A stretch of DNA of 57,125 bases, taken from positions 75,962 to 133,086 of the forward strand of contig JARGOV010000002.1 of the NCBI GenBank assembly GCA_029212965.1, given 5' to 3'. This DNA comes from Porticoccaceae bacterium. Lineage in GTDB: Bacteria > Pseudomonadota > Gammaproteobacteria > Pseudomonadales > Porticoccaceae. The translations under genes and the position numbers were made by a program. Below the pieces are notes generated by a model. It did not search any database. It saw nothing but the letters and a program-made list of their open reading frames with translations, and was not told the DNA's origin. Shown here piece after piece: positions 8,399 through 18,414 of this stretch. Numbering within the stretch: the first letter of the stretch is position 1; each line of letters starts with the position of its first letter.

Positions 8399-9787
8399 AT
8401 GTCCAGCTTTAACTATGATTTGGTGATTATTGGCGCTGGCCCGGCGGGTGAAGCTGCCGCGATGCGAGCTTCAAAGCGTGGTAACCGGGTTGCGATTATT
8501 GAAAATAGAAATGAAGTTGGTGGTTCCTGTGCTCACCTAGGCACTATTCCTTCTAAAGCACTCAGGCATTCGGTGCGTCATACGATTCGTTATAATTCCG
8601 ATAGTATGTTTCGCGATGTGGGTGAGCCCCGCTGGTTTTCATTTCCAAACCTTTTGAAACGCACAGAAAAAATTATCGAAAGTCAGGTTAAGTTGCGCAC
8701 TTCTCTCTATGCACGCAATCGTATCGATATTATTTTTGGCCAGGCTGCTTTTCGTGAAGAAGGTTGCATTGAAGTTAAAACACAACAGGGTTCGACAGAT
8801 TTAATTTTGTATAAAAAAAGTGTGATTGCAACGGGCTCCAGCCCGTATCACCCCAACGGCATAGATTTTGAGCACGCGCGGGTTTATGACAGCGACACAA
8901 TACTGTCTATGGAGCATACGCCGAAACGTATTTTGGTGTATGGGGGAGGCGTTATTGGTTGTGAATATGCATCGATATTTGCCGGGCTTGGTATGAAGGT
9001 TGATCTTGTCGACAGTAACCCTCGCTTACTTTCCTTTCTGGATAGCGAAATTTCAGATGCTTTAAGCTATCACCTGCGGGATCAGCGGGTGGTGATTCAT
9101 CAAAATGAAGCGTTTGAGTCGCTGGAAACCTCCGATAAAAATATTACTTTACACCTCAATTCTGGTAGGCGTGTGCGAGCTGATGCCTTACTTTGGTGTA
9201 ATGGCCGCAGTGGTAATACTGATGGCTTGGGACTTGATAAAGTCAACTTGCAGGCTAACCATAGAGGGCAGTTGGAGGTCAACGAACATTATCAGACAGC
9301 TAACCCCGACATTTATGCAGCGGGTGATGTGATTGGCTGGCCCAGTTTGGCGAGCGCTGCTTATGATCAAGGACGGGCGGCATCTGCGGCATTGCTGGGC
9401 GAAGATAATTATTTTGTTGATGATGTTCCTATTGGTATTTATACCATCCCCGAAATTAGTTCCGTGGGTAAGACGGGTGAAGAATTGTCGAAGGAAAATA
9501 TTCCTTATGAAATAGGGACTGCCAGCTTTGCAAATTTAGCGCGAGCGCAAATTGCACGGGAGGCAGTGGGTATGTTGAAGATTTATTTTCACCGAGAAAC
9601 CCTCGAGATACTTGGCATTCATTGTTTTGGTTATCAGGCGGCAGAAATTATTCATATCGGCCAGGCGATAATGAAGCAGCCGGGTAAAGCAAATACGATT
9701 GAATATTTTGTGAGTACAACCTTTAATTATCCTACTATGGCAGAAGCTTATCGAATGGCTGCGCTCAATGGTCTGTACCGGCTGTAG
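8399..9787 (+). CDS. sthA: Soluble pyridine nucleotide transhydrogenase
   Basis: A 462-residue cytoplasmic flavoprotein that moves reducing equivalents between NADPH and NAD+. The FAD-binding motif [10 protein letters not shown] is at about residues 12-21. [18 protein letters not shown] follows; this has the STH signature in which the second redox Cys of the lipoamide-dehydrogenase family is replaced by Thr, while [11 protein letters not shown] is retained. A second nucleotide-binding motif, [17 protein letters not shown], is central, and AAGDVIG lies before the dimerisation domain. Length matches E. coli SthA (466). It is followed at 72 bases by a LON-domain gene in the same direction. Mercuric reductase or lipoamide dehydrogenase are excluded by the missing second Cys. 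Confidence 0.95.
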   Translation: MSSFNYDLVIIGAGPAGEAAAMRASKRGNRVAIIENRNEVGGSCAHLGTIPSKALRHSVRHTIRYNSDSMFRDVGEPRWFSFPNLLKRTEKIIESQVKLRTSLYARNRIDIIFGQAAFREEGCIEVKTQQGSTDLILYKKSVIATGSSPYHPNGIDFEHARVYDSDTILSMEHTPKRILVYGGGVIGCEYASIFAGLGMKVDLVDSNPRLLSFLDSEISDALSYHLRDQRVVIHQNEAFESLETSDKNITLHLNSGRRVRADALLWCNGRSGNTDGLGLDKVNLQANHRGQLEVNEHYQTANPDIYAAGDVIGWPSLASAAYDQGRAASAALLGEDNYFVDDVPIGIYTIPEISSVGKTGEELSKENIPYEIGTASFANLARAQIAREAVGMLKIYFHRETLEILGIHCFGYQAAEIIHIGQAIMKQPGKANTIEYFVSTTFNYPTMAEAYRMAALNGLYRL

Positions 9788-9859
9788 GTTATCAAGCAGT
9801 GTGAGGTTACCGGTAGGCTAAGTGCCAGTTAAAATATTACTTTTAAAAGAGTGCTATAT

Positions 9860-10465
9860 ATGTTGCGGCAAGAAGAAATAGCTTTGTTCCCTTTGCAAAT
9901 TATTCTGTATCCGACCATCGGCAGTCGTATGCAAATTTTCGAACAACGCTATTTGCGTTTGGTGAAAGAGTCAATGGCTGCTGCAAAGCCCTTCGGGATT
10001 TTACCCATCGTGGAAGGTAAAGAAGTGGGCGCTACGCCAGAAATTTTCCCCTGGGGCACGTTAGTCACGATCCGCGATTTTGAGCAACAGCCTAACGGCC
10101 TACTCTCAATTACAGTGCAGGGTGAGGAACGTCTTCATATTGGTGCTACCCGTGTTGAAGATGATGGCCTGATGTTTGGCGAGGCCGAGATTTTCCCCGC
10201 CGATGAGGATGAGCCTATCGGTTTCGCTGAAGATGACCTGGTCGACATGTTGGAAAGCCTTGCTAAACACATGGGGGTCGATAAATCGGTCTTTTTGGCT
10301 GATTTAACAAAGGCGAGCTTGGTCTGGCGTTTGGCAGGGGTACTGCCGGTTGATCCAGAGAAGAAGCGTTCGCTGTTGGCCATGGCAACGGTTGACGAGC
10401 GCTTGCTGGAAATTAAAAAGTGGGTGATAGAACTGCGCATGCGTGGCGCCAAGCCGGGACCATAA
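9860..10465 (+). CDS. Stand-alone LON N-terminal substrate-binding domain protein
   Basis: A 201-residue cytoplasmic protein consisting of a LON N-terminal domain: EIALFPLQIILYP at the start, then FEQRYLRLV and GTLVTIRDFEQQPNGLLSITVQGEERL. No ATPase or protease domain is present. Such proteins are common in proteobacteria and are thought to bind proteins, with no established function. The GTG at 9851 is possible, but ATG 9860 has AAAGAG at a good distance. It shares direction with sthA. Confidence 0.85.
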   Translation: MLRQEEIALFPLQIILYPTIGSRMQIFEQRYLRLVKESMAAAKPFGILPIVEGKEVGATPEIFPWGTLVTIRDFEQQPNGLLSITVQGEERLHIGATRVEDDGLMFGEAEIFPADEDEPIGFAEDDLVDMLESLAKHMGVDKSVFLADLTKASLVWRLAGVLPVDPEKKRSLLAMATVDERLLEIKKWVIELRMRGAKPGP

Positions 10466-10500
10466 TTTCAGCTTTACTTAGTTTTCATGGTGATTTAAGA

Positions 10501-10526
10501 CAGGGGCTATTTTGTAAAAGCCCCTG
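10501..10526. terminator. Bidirectional terminator between convergent genes
   Basis: CAGGGGCT and AGCCCCTG form an 8-bp stem around a 10-base A/T-rich loop. It lies between the stops of the rightward LON-domain gene and the leftward MaoC gene. No strong T-run follows on either side. Confidence 0.55.
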
Positions 10527-10587
10527 ATGTTGTATCGGATTGATTTATTGGGTCTCTTTGCTAGGGCAGTCTTTGAAGTATGTGCAG

Positions 10588-11085
10588 TTACGCACCTTTG
10601 AGGGCTGAGGCCACAATGGGGTCCTCTTGGTCATTCGGCCGACCTTTGAGCATGCGCAGGGGGTTGTAGGTCAGTACAATGTCACCGTTTTGATTAACCA
10701 CCTTATTAAAGGTACGCACCAGGCCGCGATTGCCCTTACTGGTTTCGCGTACTTCAATGATTTCCAGCTCAACGTGAATGGTGTCCCCCGCCAGACAAGG
10801 GCGCTTCATGTCCAGCTCCATATTGAGAAAAGCCATGCCAGTGCCTTGCATAGTGGGCAGTAACAGTCCTTCGGCAAAGCTGTAAACTAGGGCGCCAGGG
10901 GCGAAGGGCTCTTTAATCACCGACTTTTCTCGCAAAAATTCCCGGTCGCTAAATACGACCTCGTGCAAACCAATAAGGTTAACAAAGGCGCAGATATCTG
11001 CTTCCAGTACCGTTCTGCCCCAGGATTTGTAGGTGTCGCCAACTTGCAGATCCTGCCAGTAGAAGCCTTGACCGAGTTGTTTCAC
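10588..11085 (-). CDS. MaoC-like (hotdog) dehydratase
   Basis: A 165-residue cytoplasmic hotdog-fold protein of the MaoC dehydratase type, a family that hydrates enoyl-CoA or related thioesters. Visible: FYWQDLQVGDTYKSWGRTV, a catalytic-region segment with ADICAFVNLIGLHEVVFSD, and GDTIHVELEIIEVRET, the recurring C-terminal strand. The catalytic stretch lacks a textbook GDxNPxH pattern, so the substrate is uncertain. The start is the GTG at 11085, preceded by AGGAG; the frame stays open for another 53 codons upstream, but those residues do not resemble the family. It is convergent with the LON gene and divergent from proA. Confidence 0.8.
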   Translation of the reverse strand: MKQLGQGFYWQDLQVGDTYKSWGRTVLEADICAFVNLIGLHEVVFSDREFLREKSVIKEPFAPGALVYSFAEGLLLPTMQGTGMAFLNMELDMKRPCLAGDTIHVELEIIEVRETSKGNRGLVRTFNKVVNQNGDIVLTYNPLRMLKGRPNDQEDPIVASALKGA

Positions 11086-11314
11086 GTTTTTCTCCTGATG
11101 ATTAATGTATTTATAGATTGGAAAGTGAAGTGGATAGTGCAGAAAATAATACCTGTCTGCAAACGGCTCAATACATAAAGGCCTTGATAGGAACGCCTTT
11201 GTCTCTCGCGGTAGGCAGGGGCCTCGCGTTATAATGACGGCCATGATGGGCTCACCTTAAGCGGGATCCTTGAACGGGATAATAGAGCGTAGAGAATTAG
11301 CACAGAGAGATTGA

Positions 11315-12583
11315 ATGGATATTAAAGCGTATATGCAAAGCTTGGGTATTAGTGCCCGCGCTGCCGGCCGGGTGATGGCGCGCTCCGATAGTGGTGTGAA
11401 GAACAAGGCCTTACTGGCGATTGCTGGGGCTCTCGATGAAGATCGTGCCCTGTTAGCCAGTGCCAATGGCCGTGATATGGACAATGGCCGCAGTAATGAC
11501 CTCGATGCGGCCTTGCTCGACCGTCTTGAACTAACGCCCGCTCGTATCGATGGCATGATAGAGGGGCTGCGTCAGGTGGCCGCATTGGCCGACCCCGTCG
11601 GTGAGGTCACCGCCATGAACTACCGGCCCAGTGGTATCCAGGTTGGTAAAATGCGTGTGCCATTGGGCGTGATCGGTATTATTTATGAATCCCGTCCTAA
11701 TGTGACGGTGGAAGCGGCAAGCCTGTGTTTAAAATCTGGCAATGCCGCTATTTTGCGTGGCGGCAGTGAATCTATTCACTCCAATCAGGCCATTGCCGGC
11801 TGTATTCGCAAAGGCCTGGCCGCTGCGGGCCTGCCCGATACGGCCGTACAGGTGGTGGAAACCACTGATCGCGGTGCTGTGGGTGAATTGGTGACGTTGT
11901 CCGATTATGTCGATGTGATTGTGCCGCGTGGCGGCAAAGGCCTGATTGAACGCATTAGTCGCGAGGCTACCATTCCTGTTATCAAGCACTTAGACGGCGT
12001 CTGCCACGTTTATATCGACGATAAGGCCGATCTCGAAAAAGCCTTTAATATAGCTTTCAATGCCAAAACTCACCGTTACGGCGTCTGCAATGCCATGGAA
12101 ACTTTACTGGTTGCCGAGGGTGTAGCTGAAGCAGTTTTACCCCGTTTGGCTGCCGCTTATGCAGAAATGGGCGTTGAAATGCGGGGTTGTGAGCAAAGTC
12201 GTGCAATTATTGCGGCATCAAAACAGGCGTGTTCAGCAGCGAGCGAAGACGATTGGCTAGCGGAGTATCTGGCGCCGATTTTGGCGATCCGGGTGGTTGC
12301 AGACATGGACGCAGCGATGGATCACATCGAGAAGTATAGCTCACGCCACACCGAAGCCATCGTCACCGAAGATTACACTCGGGGGCGGCGCTTTTTGAAC
12401 GAGGTTGACTCCAGCTCGGTAATGATTAACGCCTCCACCCGCTTTGCCGATGGCTTTGAGTACGGCCTCGGTGCAGAAATTGGTATTTCGACCGATAAAA
12501 TTCACGCCCGTGGCCCAGTGGGGCTTGAGGGCCTGACCAGCCAGAAATATATTGTGCTGGGTGATGGGCACATTCGTGAATAA
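11315..12583 (+). CDS. proA: Gamma-glutamyl phosphate reductase
   Basis: A 422-residue cytoplasmic enzyme of proline synthesis that reduces gamma-glutamyl phosphate with NADPH to glutamate semialdehyde. It is an aldehyde-dehydrogenase superfamily member: [25 protein letters not shown], a glycine-rich [10 protein letters not shown], and the catalytic Cys in [11 protein letters not shown] near residue 257. The C-terminal GLTSQKYI is typical. Length is as expected. It is followed 66 bases later by nadD, as in Pseudomonas. Confidence 0.97.
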   Translation: MDIKAYMQSLGISARAAGRVMARSDSGVKNKALLAIAGALDEDRALLASANGRDMDNGRSNDLDAALLDRLELTPARIDGMIEGLRQVAALADPVGEVTAMNYRPSGIQVGKMRVPLGVIGIIYESRPNVTVEAASLCLKSGNAAILRGGSESIHSNQAIAGCIRKGLAAAGLPDTAVQVVETTDRGAVGELVTLSDYVDVIVPRGGKGLIERISREATIPVIKHLDGVCHVYIDDKADLEKAFNIAFNAKTHRYGVCNAMETLLVAEGVAEAVLPRLAAAYAEMGVEMRGCEQSRAIIAASKQACSAASEDDWLAEYLAPILAIRVVADMDAAMDHIEKYSSRHTEAIVTEDYTRGRRFLNEVDSSSVMINASTRFADGFEYGLGAEIGISTDKIHARGPVGLEGLTSQKYIVLGDGHIRE

Positions 12584-12649
12584 AGTAGGCGTGAATAAAA
12601 ATGCAACCGTGGATAAAGTAGGCGCGAGTCGGCAGGAAACATCTCCATT

Positions 12650-13321
12650 TTGAAAACGCTCGGTATTTTTGGCGGCACTTTCGATCCCGTTCATATCGGA
12701 CATTTACGCACCGCCGTCGAGTTGCGTGAACACCTTGGCCTCGATGAAATGCATTTGATGCCCTCTGCCCGCCCGCCCCACCGTGAACAGCCCGGTGTTA
12801 GTGCCGAGCACCGTCTCGCTATGTTGCGCCTGGCGATTGACGGTGAGAAGCAATGCGATAGTCTTATTCGCGATGGTTTGCTCGCGGATGACAGAGAGCT
12901 GCGCCGCGAAGGCTTGTCCTATACTGTTGAAACATTGGCGCAACTGCGCGACGAGTTGGGTGGTGAGGTTGCCCTCTGCCTTTGCATTGGCATGGACTCA
13001 CTGGTTAATTTGCACACTTGGCAGCGCTGGCAGGAATTAACTGATTACGCCCATATTGTCGTGGCCGCTCGCCCTGGCTGGCACGTGCCAGAGACGGGCC
13101 CTGTGGCACAGTGGCTGGCCGGACGTTACACCGATGCCCCACAATTATTATCAACTTCACCGAGTGGTCGTGTGCTGGTTGACGCCATGACTTTGCTGCC
13201 GGTGTCGGCAACACAAATCCGCGAGAACCTCGCCACTGGTCACTCGGTGCGCTATCTGGTACCTGATGCGGTCATTGAATATATTCACCAAAACGGCTTG
13301 TACAAGCAGGAAAACACATGA
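12650..13321 (+). CDS. nadD: Nicotinate-nucleotide adenylyltransferase
   Basis: A 223-residue cytoplasmic enzyme that adenylates nicotinic acid mononucleotide in NAD synthesis. The nucleotidyltransferase motif GIFGGTFDPVHIGHL starts at residue 5 and the second motif, SATQIREN, lies near the C-terminus. The start must be the TTG at 12650, because no ATG or GTG precedes GIFGGTFDP; AGGAAA lies upstream. The stop overlaps the start of rsfS as ATGA, implying translational coupling. Confidence 0.95.
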   Translation: MKTLGIFGGTFDPVHIGHLRTAVELREHLGLDEMHLMPSARPPHREQPGVSAEHRLAMLRLAIDGEKQCDSLIRDGLLADDRELRREGLSYTVETLAQLRDELGGEVALCLCIGMDSLVNLHTWQRWQELTDYAHIVVAARPGWHVPETGPVAQWLAGRYTDAPQLLSTSPSGRVLVDAMTLLPVSATQIRENLATGHSVRYLVPDAVIEYIHQNGLYKQENT

Positions 13322-13689
13322 GTAACGATATTTATAAAATTGTTATTGCAGCGCTGGAAGACGTCAAGGGACAGGACGTGGTCACTATTGATGTTCGCGA
13401 ACTCAGTGATATAACGGACACTATGGTTGTCGTTAGCGGTGCAAGTAATCGTCAGGTCAAGGCGTTGGCACAAAACACGGTGGAAGCGGGTAAGAAAGCA
13501 GGTTTCCAGCCCATTGGCGTTGAAGGGCTGGACGAGGGTGAATGGGTGCTGGTCGATTTTGGTGATGTCATTGTTCACGTGATGCAGCCGACAACCCGGG
13601 CGTTTTACGAGCTGGAAAAACTGTGGTCGCTGCGCCCCAGTTCCGCTACAGAAAATGAAGTCGATATCGACCTCGATGAAAATGATTGA
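13318..13689 (+). CDS. rsfS: Ribosome silencing factor
   Basis: A 123-residue RsfS/YbeB/Iojap protein that binds ribosomal protein L14 and blocks 30S-50S joining during starvation. It shows DVTDTMVV-like DITDTMVVVSGASNRQVKALA, GEWVLVDFGDVIVHVM and the terminal YELEKLW. It overlaps nadD by four bases and precedes rlmH by 33. The acidic tail after residue 110 (EVDIDLDEND) is an addition of the kind common in marine relatives. Confidence 0.96.
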   Translation: MSNDIYKIVIAALEDVKGQDVVTIDVRELSDITDTMVVVSGASNRQVKALAQNTVEAGKKAGFQPIGVEGLDEGEWVLVDFGDVIVHVMQPTTRAFYELEKLWSLRPSSATENEVDIDLDEND

Positions 13690-13722
13690 TCATTGGTTAT
13701 CCCTAGCAACCGGTAGTGTCAT

Positions 13723-14190
13723 TTGAGGCTGCGTATTATTGCTGTCGGCAGCAAAATGCCGGGTTGGGTGCAAAGTGGTTACGATGAGTATGCCAAGCGT
13801 CTACCCAATGAATTTCATCTTGAGCTGGTCGAGGTTCCGCTCGGTGCGCGGCATAAGAACGAGACGCCGGATCGCGCCATCGCCAGTGAAGGCGAAGCTA
13901 TGCTCAAAGCCATTGGCCAGGGTGACCGTGTCATCGTCCTGGAAGTAAAGGGCAAACCGTGGGGTACTGACCAGCTAGCGCGAAACCTTCGTGATTGGCA
14001 GGGTAGTGGTGATAACTTTAGTTTGCTGATTGGGGGTCCCGATGGTTTAGCTCAGTCTTGTATAGCTCGGGCAAATATGAGCTGCTCACTGTCGGCGTTG
14101 ACTCTACCCCACCCCCTAGTACGCATTATTTTGATTGAACAGCTCTACCGCGCCTGGTCAATTAATGCGGGGCATCCCTATCATAGATAG
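13723..14190 (+). CDS. rlmH: 23S rRNA pseudouridine1915 N3-methyltransferase
   Basis: A 155-residue SPOUT methyltransferase that modifies pseudouridine 1915 of 23S rRNA on the assembled 70S ribosome. The knotted SAM site reads [11 protein letters not shown], and the C-terminus is the highly conserved [18 protein letters not shown]...GHPYHR. Length equals E. coli RlmH (155). The start is a [15 protein letters not shown] right after it is the canonical N-terminus, so no alternative is needed. Confidence 0.96.
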   Translation: MRLRIIAVGSKMPGWVQSGYDEYAKRLPNEFHLELVEVPLGARHKNETPDRAIASEGEAMLKAIGQGDRVIVLEVKGKPWGTDQLARNLRDWQGSGDNFSLLIGGPDGLAQSCIARANMSCSLSALTLPHPLVRIILIEQLYRAWSINAGHPYHR

Positions 14191-14346
14191 CGATTGTTAG
14201 AAGGCCGTAGGCAGAGAGTCATCAATCGAACCACCGTTAAATAAAGAACAATAAGAATATACGGGTGTCGGTGGATTTGGCATCATAAGTCGCTTTAATT
14301 TTTTACAGCCAAAGATTTTTGTGGCCGGGAATTCATTCAGCTAAAA

Positions 14347-16269
14347 ATGTCAGATTTCAGCACCCTGAAAAACCCCCAGTTAGAGTCTCGGCTTTACACA
14401 GCACGTGCCAGTTTTTCCTTGTTGGTGGTGATATTGATGCTGGGTGTTTTATTGTGGCGCTATCACGATTTACAGATTAATCGACACCAGAATTTCGCTA
14501 CCCTAGCTGATAACAATCGCATCCTTGTCCGCGCGCTGCCACCGGCACGCGGATTAATTTACGATCGTAATGGTGTATTACTGGCCGACAATCGCCCGAG
14601 TTTTACCCTGTCGATAGTCGTTGAACGCTCTGAGAACCTTGATCAATTGCTCAGCGATTTAGGTGAGCTGCTGGTTTTTAAAGATACTGAGCTGGCACGT
14701 TTTGAAAAGCTTGTTAAGCGTCGTCGACCCTATGAATCCGTGCCCCTGCGCTTTAATCTCAGTGAGGTAGAACAAGCGCTTATCGCGGTTAATGAACACC
14801 GTTTGTCTGGGGTTGAAATTTCGGCGCAACTCATCCGTGAATACCCGCTGGGCCAGGAACTGGCCCATGTGCTCGGTTACACAGGACGCATTAATGAGCG
14901 TGAGTTAAGGCGCTTCGACCCGGGGCGCTACAAAGGGTCGCACATGACGGGTAAAACTGGGCTGGAAAAATTTTACGAAGACCAGTTGCTGGGCGAGGTT
15001 GGCTATGAAAACGTCGAGACCAATGCGCGGGGTCGGGTAATGAGAGTACTCGAACGTACAGACCCTGTGCCGGGCGCCGATTTACAGCTGTATCTTGATA
15101 GCCGACTGCAAAAGATTGCCATTGATGCTCTGGGTGAGGAAAGAGGAGCGGTGGTTGCCCTTGATACTGTCACTGGAGGGGTGCTCGCGCTGGCGAGTAT
15201 GCCGTCATATGACCCCAACCTTTTTGTGACAGGCATTTCCACGAAGGCTTATACAGCCTTGACCAGCTCTCCCGCGCAACCGCTTTTTGACCGTGCTTTA
15301 CGGGGCCAATACCCGCCGGGTTCGACGGTGAAGCCTGTCTTTGGTCTGGCTGTACTCGATTCGGGTGCAGTGACTATGGGTTATCGTATTTATGACCCGG
15401 GTTTCTACCAGTTGGAAAATAAAGAACACAAATATCGTGACTGGAAGCGCGGTGGTCACGGCAGCAAAATTAGTCTTTACGACGCCATCGTGCAGTCCTG
15501 TGATGTGTATTTTTACGACACGGGTTTTCGCGCCGGCATTGATGTGCTCCACGACTACGGAACACGTTTTGGGTACGGGGTTAAAACTGGCATCGATCTG
15601 CCCGCAGAGGCACAGGGCATTATGCCCTCCCGGGATTGGAAAAAAGGTGTTCGTGGGCGAGCTTGGTATCCCGGTGATACCATTAATGTCAGCATCGGCC
15701 AGGGTTTTATGCTGGCGACGCCATTACAGATGGCTGCGGCAGTGAGCCGCTTGGCAACCCGCGGAGAAGTGCATAATCCCAAGCTCGTTAGCCGCGTTGG
15801 CAACAAAGCAACACCGGCGGTGTCTCAACCTGCAATTACTGAAATTCCCGATCGCTATTGGGATTTGGTACTCGATTCTATGGTCGGGGTGGTGAGAGAT
15901 TTACGTGGTACCGCCCGTCGTGCTGTCGGTAAACTCGAGTACACCATGGCCGGTAAAACCGGCACCGCACAGGTGGTCGGCATTAAACAGGATGAAAAAT
16001 ACGATGCCAGCAAACTTGCCAAATTACAGCTCGACCATGCCCTCTTTATCGCTTTTGCGCCCGTTGAAAAGCCACGTATAGCGGTGGCAGTGATTGTTGA
16101 AAATGGTGAACATGGCAGCTCCACAGCAGCACCGGTAGCGCGCGATGTGATCAATGCCTACTTCAAGTACTATCCCGAGCTGCTTGAAACTAGCGAGACT
16201 GCGGTTGAGGAAGGGAATGCTTTAGGAGTCCCACCACGCCTAACCGAGAATGATCATGAGTCAGGGTGA
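14347..16269 (+). CDS. mrdA: Penicillin-binding protein 2, elongation transpeptidase
   Basis: A 640-residue class B PBP that crosslinks peptidoglycan during rod elongation. There is a single N-terminal membrane anchor (SFSLLVVILMLGVLLWRYHDL), then the dimerisation domain with RGLIYDRNG, then the transpeptidase domain. The three active-site motifs are present: PPGSTVKP (nucleophile Ser near residue 325), QSCDVYF, and AGKTGTAQV. The stop overlaps the rodA start by 14-20 bases, so the two partners are translated together. Confidence 0.97.
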   Translation: MSDFSTLKNPQLESRLYTARASFSLLVVILMLGVLLWRYHDLQINRHQNFATLADNNRILVRALPPARGLIYDRNGVLLADNRPSFTLSIVVERSENLDQLLSDLGELLVFKDTELARFEKLVKRRRPYESVPLRFNLSEVEQALIAVNEHRLSGVEISAQLIREYPLGQELAHVLGYTGRINERELRRFDPGRYKGSHMTGKTGLEKFYEDQLLGEVGYENVETNARGRVMRVLERTDPVPGADLQLYLDSRLQKIAIDALGEERGAVVALDTVTGGVLALASMPSYDPNLFVTGISTKAYTALTSSPAQPLFDRALRGQYPPGSTVKPVFGLAVLDSGAVTMGYRIYDPGFYQLENKEHKYRDWKRGGHGSKISLYDAIVQSCDVYFYDTGFRAGIDVLHDYGTRFGYGVKTGIDLPAEAQGIMPSRDWKKGVRGRAWYPGDTINVSIGQGFMLATPLQMAAAVSRLATRGEVHNPKLVSRVGNKATPAVSQPAITEIPDRYWDLVLDSMVGVVRDLRGTARRAVGKLEYTMAGKTGTAQVVGIKQDEKYDASKLAKLQLDHALFIAFAPVEKPRIAVAVIVENGEHGSSTAAPVARDVINAYFKYYPELLETSETAVEEGNALGVPPRLTENDHESG

Positions 16270-17407
16270 TTTTAAGCGGAGTCTGAAAGAGCATGGCTCA
16301 TCGGTTTATGGTGAGCATAAAAGTTGGCTGGCTTTACGGGTCGACTTCCCTCTGCTATTGCTGTTATTACTACTGATGGGGATAGGCATTTCTGTGCTTT
16401 ATAGCGCTAGTGGTCAAGATCTTAACTACGTTAAACGGCAAGGTGTTTTTATGGGCATTGGCATGGTTGCCATGTTGGTGGTGGCGCAGTTTGAGCCGAG
16501 ACTTATGCAGCGCTGGGCCTTTGTTGTGTATATCGGTGGCGTGGGGCTATTGATTGCAGTGGTTTTTGTTGGTGCCGGCGCCAAGGGTGCCCAGCGTTGG
16601 CTAGATCTCGGCTTTTTTCGCTTTCAGCCTTCGGAAGTACTCAAGGTGGGTGTGCCTTTGATGCTTTCGAGCTATCTTGGTCTACGGGTTTTGCCACCGC
16701 GCTTTAAACACGTCTCTGTGGCTTTGCTATTGATTCTTACCCCAGCCATATTGGTGGGTATACAGCCGGATTTAGGCACTGCGCTGCTGATTTTTGCTGC
16801 CGGTTTTTTTGTACTATTTCTTGCGGGCCTGGGTAAAACTTATTTACTCGGTGCGCTATTTTTTGCGCTCAGTGTGACACCCGTATTCTGGTTTTACTTA
16901 TTGCGGGACTATCAGAAAACCCGCATTTTGACTTTGCTAGATCCTCAGTCAGACAAGTTGGGGGCTGGGTGGAATATTATTCAATCGACCACGGCTATCG
17001 GTGCTGGCGGTAGTTCCGGTAAGGGTTGGATGCAGGGCACTCAATCGCAACTTGATTTTTTACCCGAGAGCCATACCGATTTTATTATAGCTGTACTGTC
17101 GGAAGAGTTTGGCTTTACTGGGGTCGTATGTTTGTTGCTGGTGTATGTGCTGATTATTTTGCGGGGCGTGATCATTAGTATTAACGCGCAGAGCATGTTT
17201 AGCCGGCTATTAGCGGGAAGTATCACACTGACATTTTTTGTCTATATTTTTGTCAATATGGGCATGGTTTCCGGGATCTTGCCAGTGGTGGGTGTCCCCC
17301 TGCCAATGGTGAGTTACGGTGGTACGTCTATTGTGACCCTGATGCTGGGGTTTGGTATGCTGATGGCAGTCAGCAAAGAGAGAAAAAGGATGGGTGAACA
17401 GCTGTGA
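16256..17407 (+). CDS. rodA: RodA peptidoglycan glycosyltransferase (SEDS)
   Basis: A 383-residue multi-spanning SEDS protein that polymerises glycan strands for cell elongation together with PBP2. Signature segments: VLYSASGQ, QPSEVLKVGVP, QPDLGTALL with the catalytic Asp, IIQSTTAIGAGG, LPESHTDFIIAVLSEEFGF, and the final MVSYGGTSI. There are about ten membrane helices. Two ATGs (16250, 16256) fall inside the end of mrdA; I chose the second (MSQGDF). The stop overlaps the mltB GTG. Confidence 0.97.
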   Translation: MSQGDFKRSLKEHGSSVYGEHKSWLALRVDFPLLLLLLLLMGIGISVLYSASGQDLNYVKRQGVFMGIGMVAMLVVAQFEPRLMQRWAFVVYIGGVGLLIAVVFVGAGAKGAQRWLDLGFFRFQPSEVLKVGVPLMLSSYLGLRVLPPRFKHVSVALLLILTPAILVGIQPDLGTALLIFAAGFFVLFLAGLGKTYLLGALFFALSVTPVFWFYLLRDYQKTRILTLLDPQSDKLGAGWNIIQSTTAIGAGGSSGKGWMQGTQSQLDFLPESHTDFIIAVLSEEFGFTGVVCLLLVYVLIILRGVIISINAQSMFSRLLAGSITLTFFVYIFVNMGMVSGILPVVGVPLPMVSYGGTSIVTLMLGFGMLMAVSKERKRMGEQL

Positions 17408-18414
17408 AATCAATAGTACAAACAGGGCTAGTAAATTTGTTAATAGCTTTGTTGATGAGTGCGGGCCCGGTTAGTGCCGGCTCCGAAAGGAACTACTCAA
17501 ACAATGCCAAAACTGAGGCGTTTATCCAGCGCATGGTTAGCGAACACGGCATCGACCGCACGGAATTGCAGTCCTTGTTTAGCGGCGCGCATTATAAACA
17601 ATCGATTATTGACGCGATGACTCGCCCTGCAGAAAAGGTCAAATTGTGGAAGGATTATCGTAAGATTTTCGTCACCGAAAAACGTTTGCGTCAAGGCTTG
17701 CAATTCTGGCGAGAACAACGCTCGTGGCTAGAAAAAATGCAGGCTGATTACGGTGTGCCCATCGAATACGTAGTGGCGATTATTGGTGTTGAAACCTATT
17801 ACGGCAGAATCACTGGCAATTATCGTGTTGTCGACGCTCTTTCCACTTTGGCCTTTGACTACCCGCCACGTAGTCCTTTTTTTACCAAAGAGCTCGAGCA
17901 CTTTCTACTGCTGACGAAAGAGCAAAACATCGACCCCGCCAAGTTGAAAGGCTCTTATGCAGGGGCTATGGGTTATGGCCAATTTATGCCATCCAGTTAT
18001 CGCGCTTATGCAATTGACTATGATGCAGACGGGGTGACTGATATTTGGTCTAATCCAGCAGATGCCATTGGCAGCGTTGCCAATTATTTTGTGCGCCACG
18101 GCTGGCAACGTGGTGAAGATATAGTGGTGCGAGCAAGAATTAGTGCTGACTACAGCAGTGAAGGGATTAACAAACTGGTGAAGCCAACGTTAAGCTTGGC
18201 GCAATTGGCTGAACGGGGTTTTACGCCATTGCCCGAGTTGGCTCCTGACGTTAAAGCAATTCCCCTGCGTTTACAGGGGCAGGCGGGGGTCGAATTTTGG
18301 CTCGGCCTGCAAAATTATTACACGATTACGCGCTATAACCACAGCTTTCGCTATGCCATGGCTGTGGCCCAGCTGGCTGAGAAAATTGCCGAGGAGATGA
18401 ACAAGGGTGGCTGA
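17404..18414 (+). CDS. mltB: Lytic murein transglycosylase B
   Basis: A 336-residue periplasmic muramidase that cleaves glycan strands to 1,6-anhydromuropeptides. A signal peptide (LVNLLIALLMSAGPVSA) has no lipobox Cys, so this form may be soluble. The catalytic Glu lies in IIGVETYYGRITGNYRVVDAL near residue 130, followed by GAMGYGQFMPSSYRAYA and DIWSNPADAIGSVANYF, all typical of MltB. The GTG start shares bases with the rodA stop, and its own end overlaps rlpA by 8 bases. Confidence 0.95.
   Translation: MKSIVQTGLVNLLIALLMSAGPVSAGSERNYSNNAKTEAFIQRMVSEHGIDRTELQSLFSGAHYKQSIIDAMTRPAEKVKLWKDYRKIFVTEKRLRQGLQFWREQRSWLEKMQADYGVPIEYVVAIIGVETYYGRITGNYRVVDALSTLAFDYPPRSPFFTKELEHFLLLTKEQNIDPAKLKGSYAGAMGYGQFMPSSYRAYAIDYDADGVTDIWSNPADAIGSVANYFVRHGWQRGEDIVVRARISADYSSEGINKLVKPTLSLAQLAERGFTPLPELAPDVKAIPLRLQGQAGVEFWLGLQNYYTITRYNHSFRYAMAVAQLAEKIAEEMNKGG

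Noticed and set aside
11086-11244. 53-residue extension of the MaoC protein
   Set aside because: AGGAG before GTG 11085 and family length support the shorter form.
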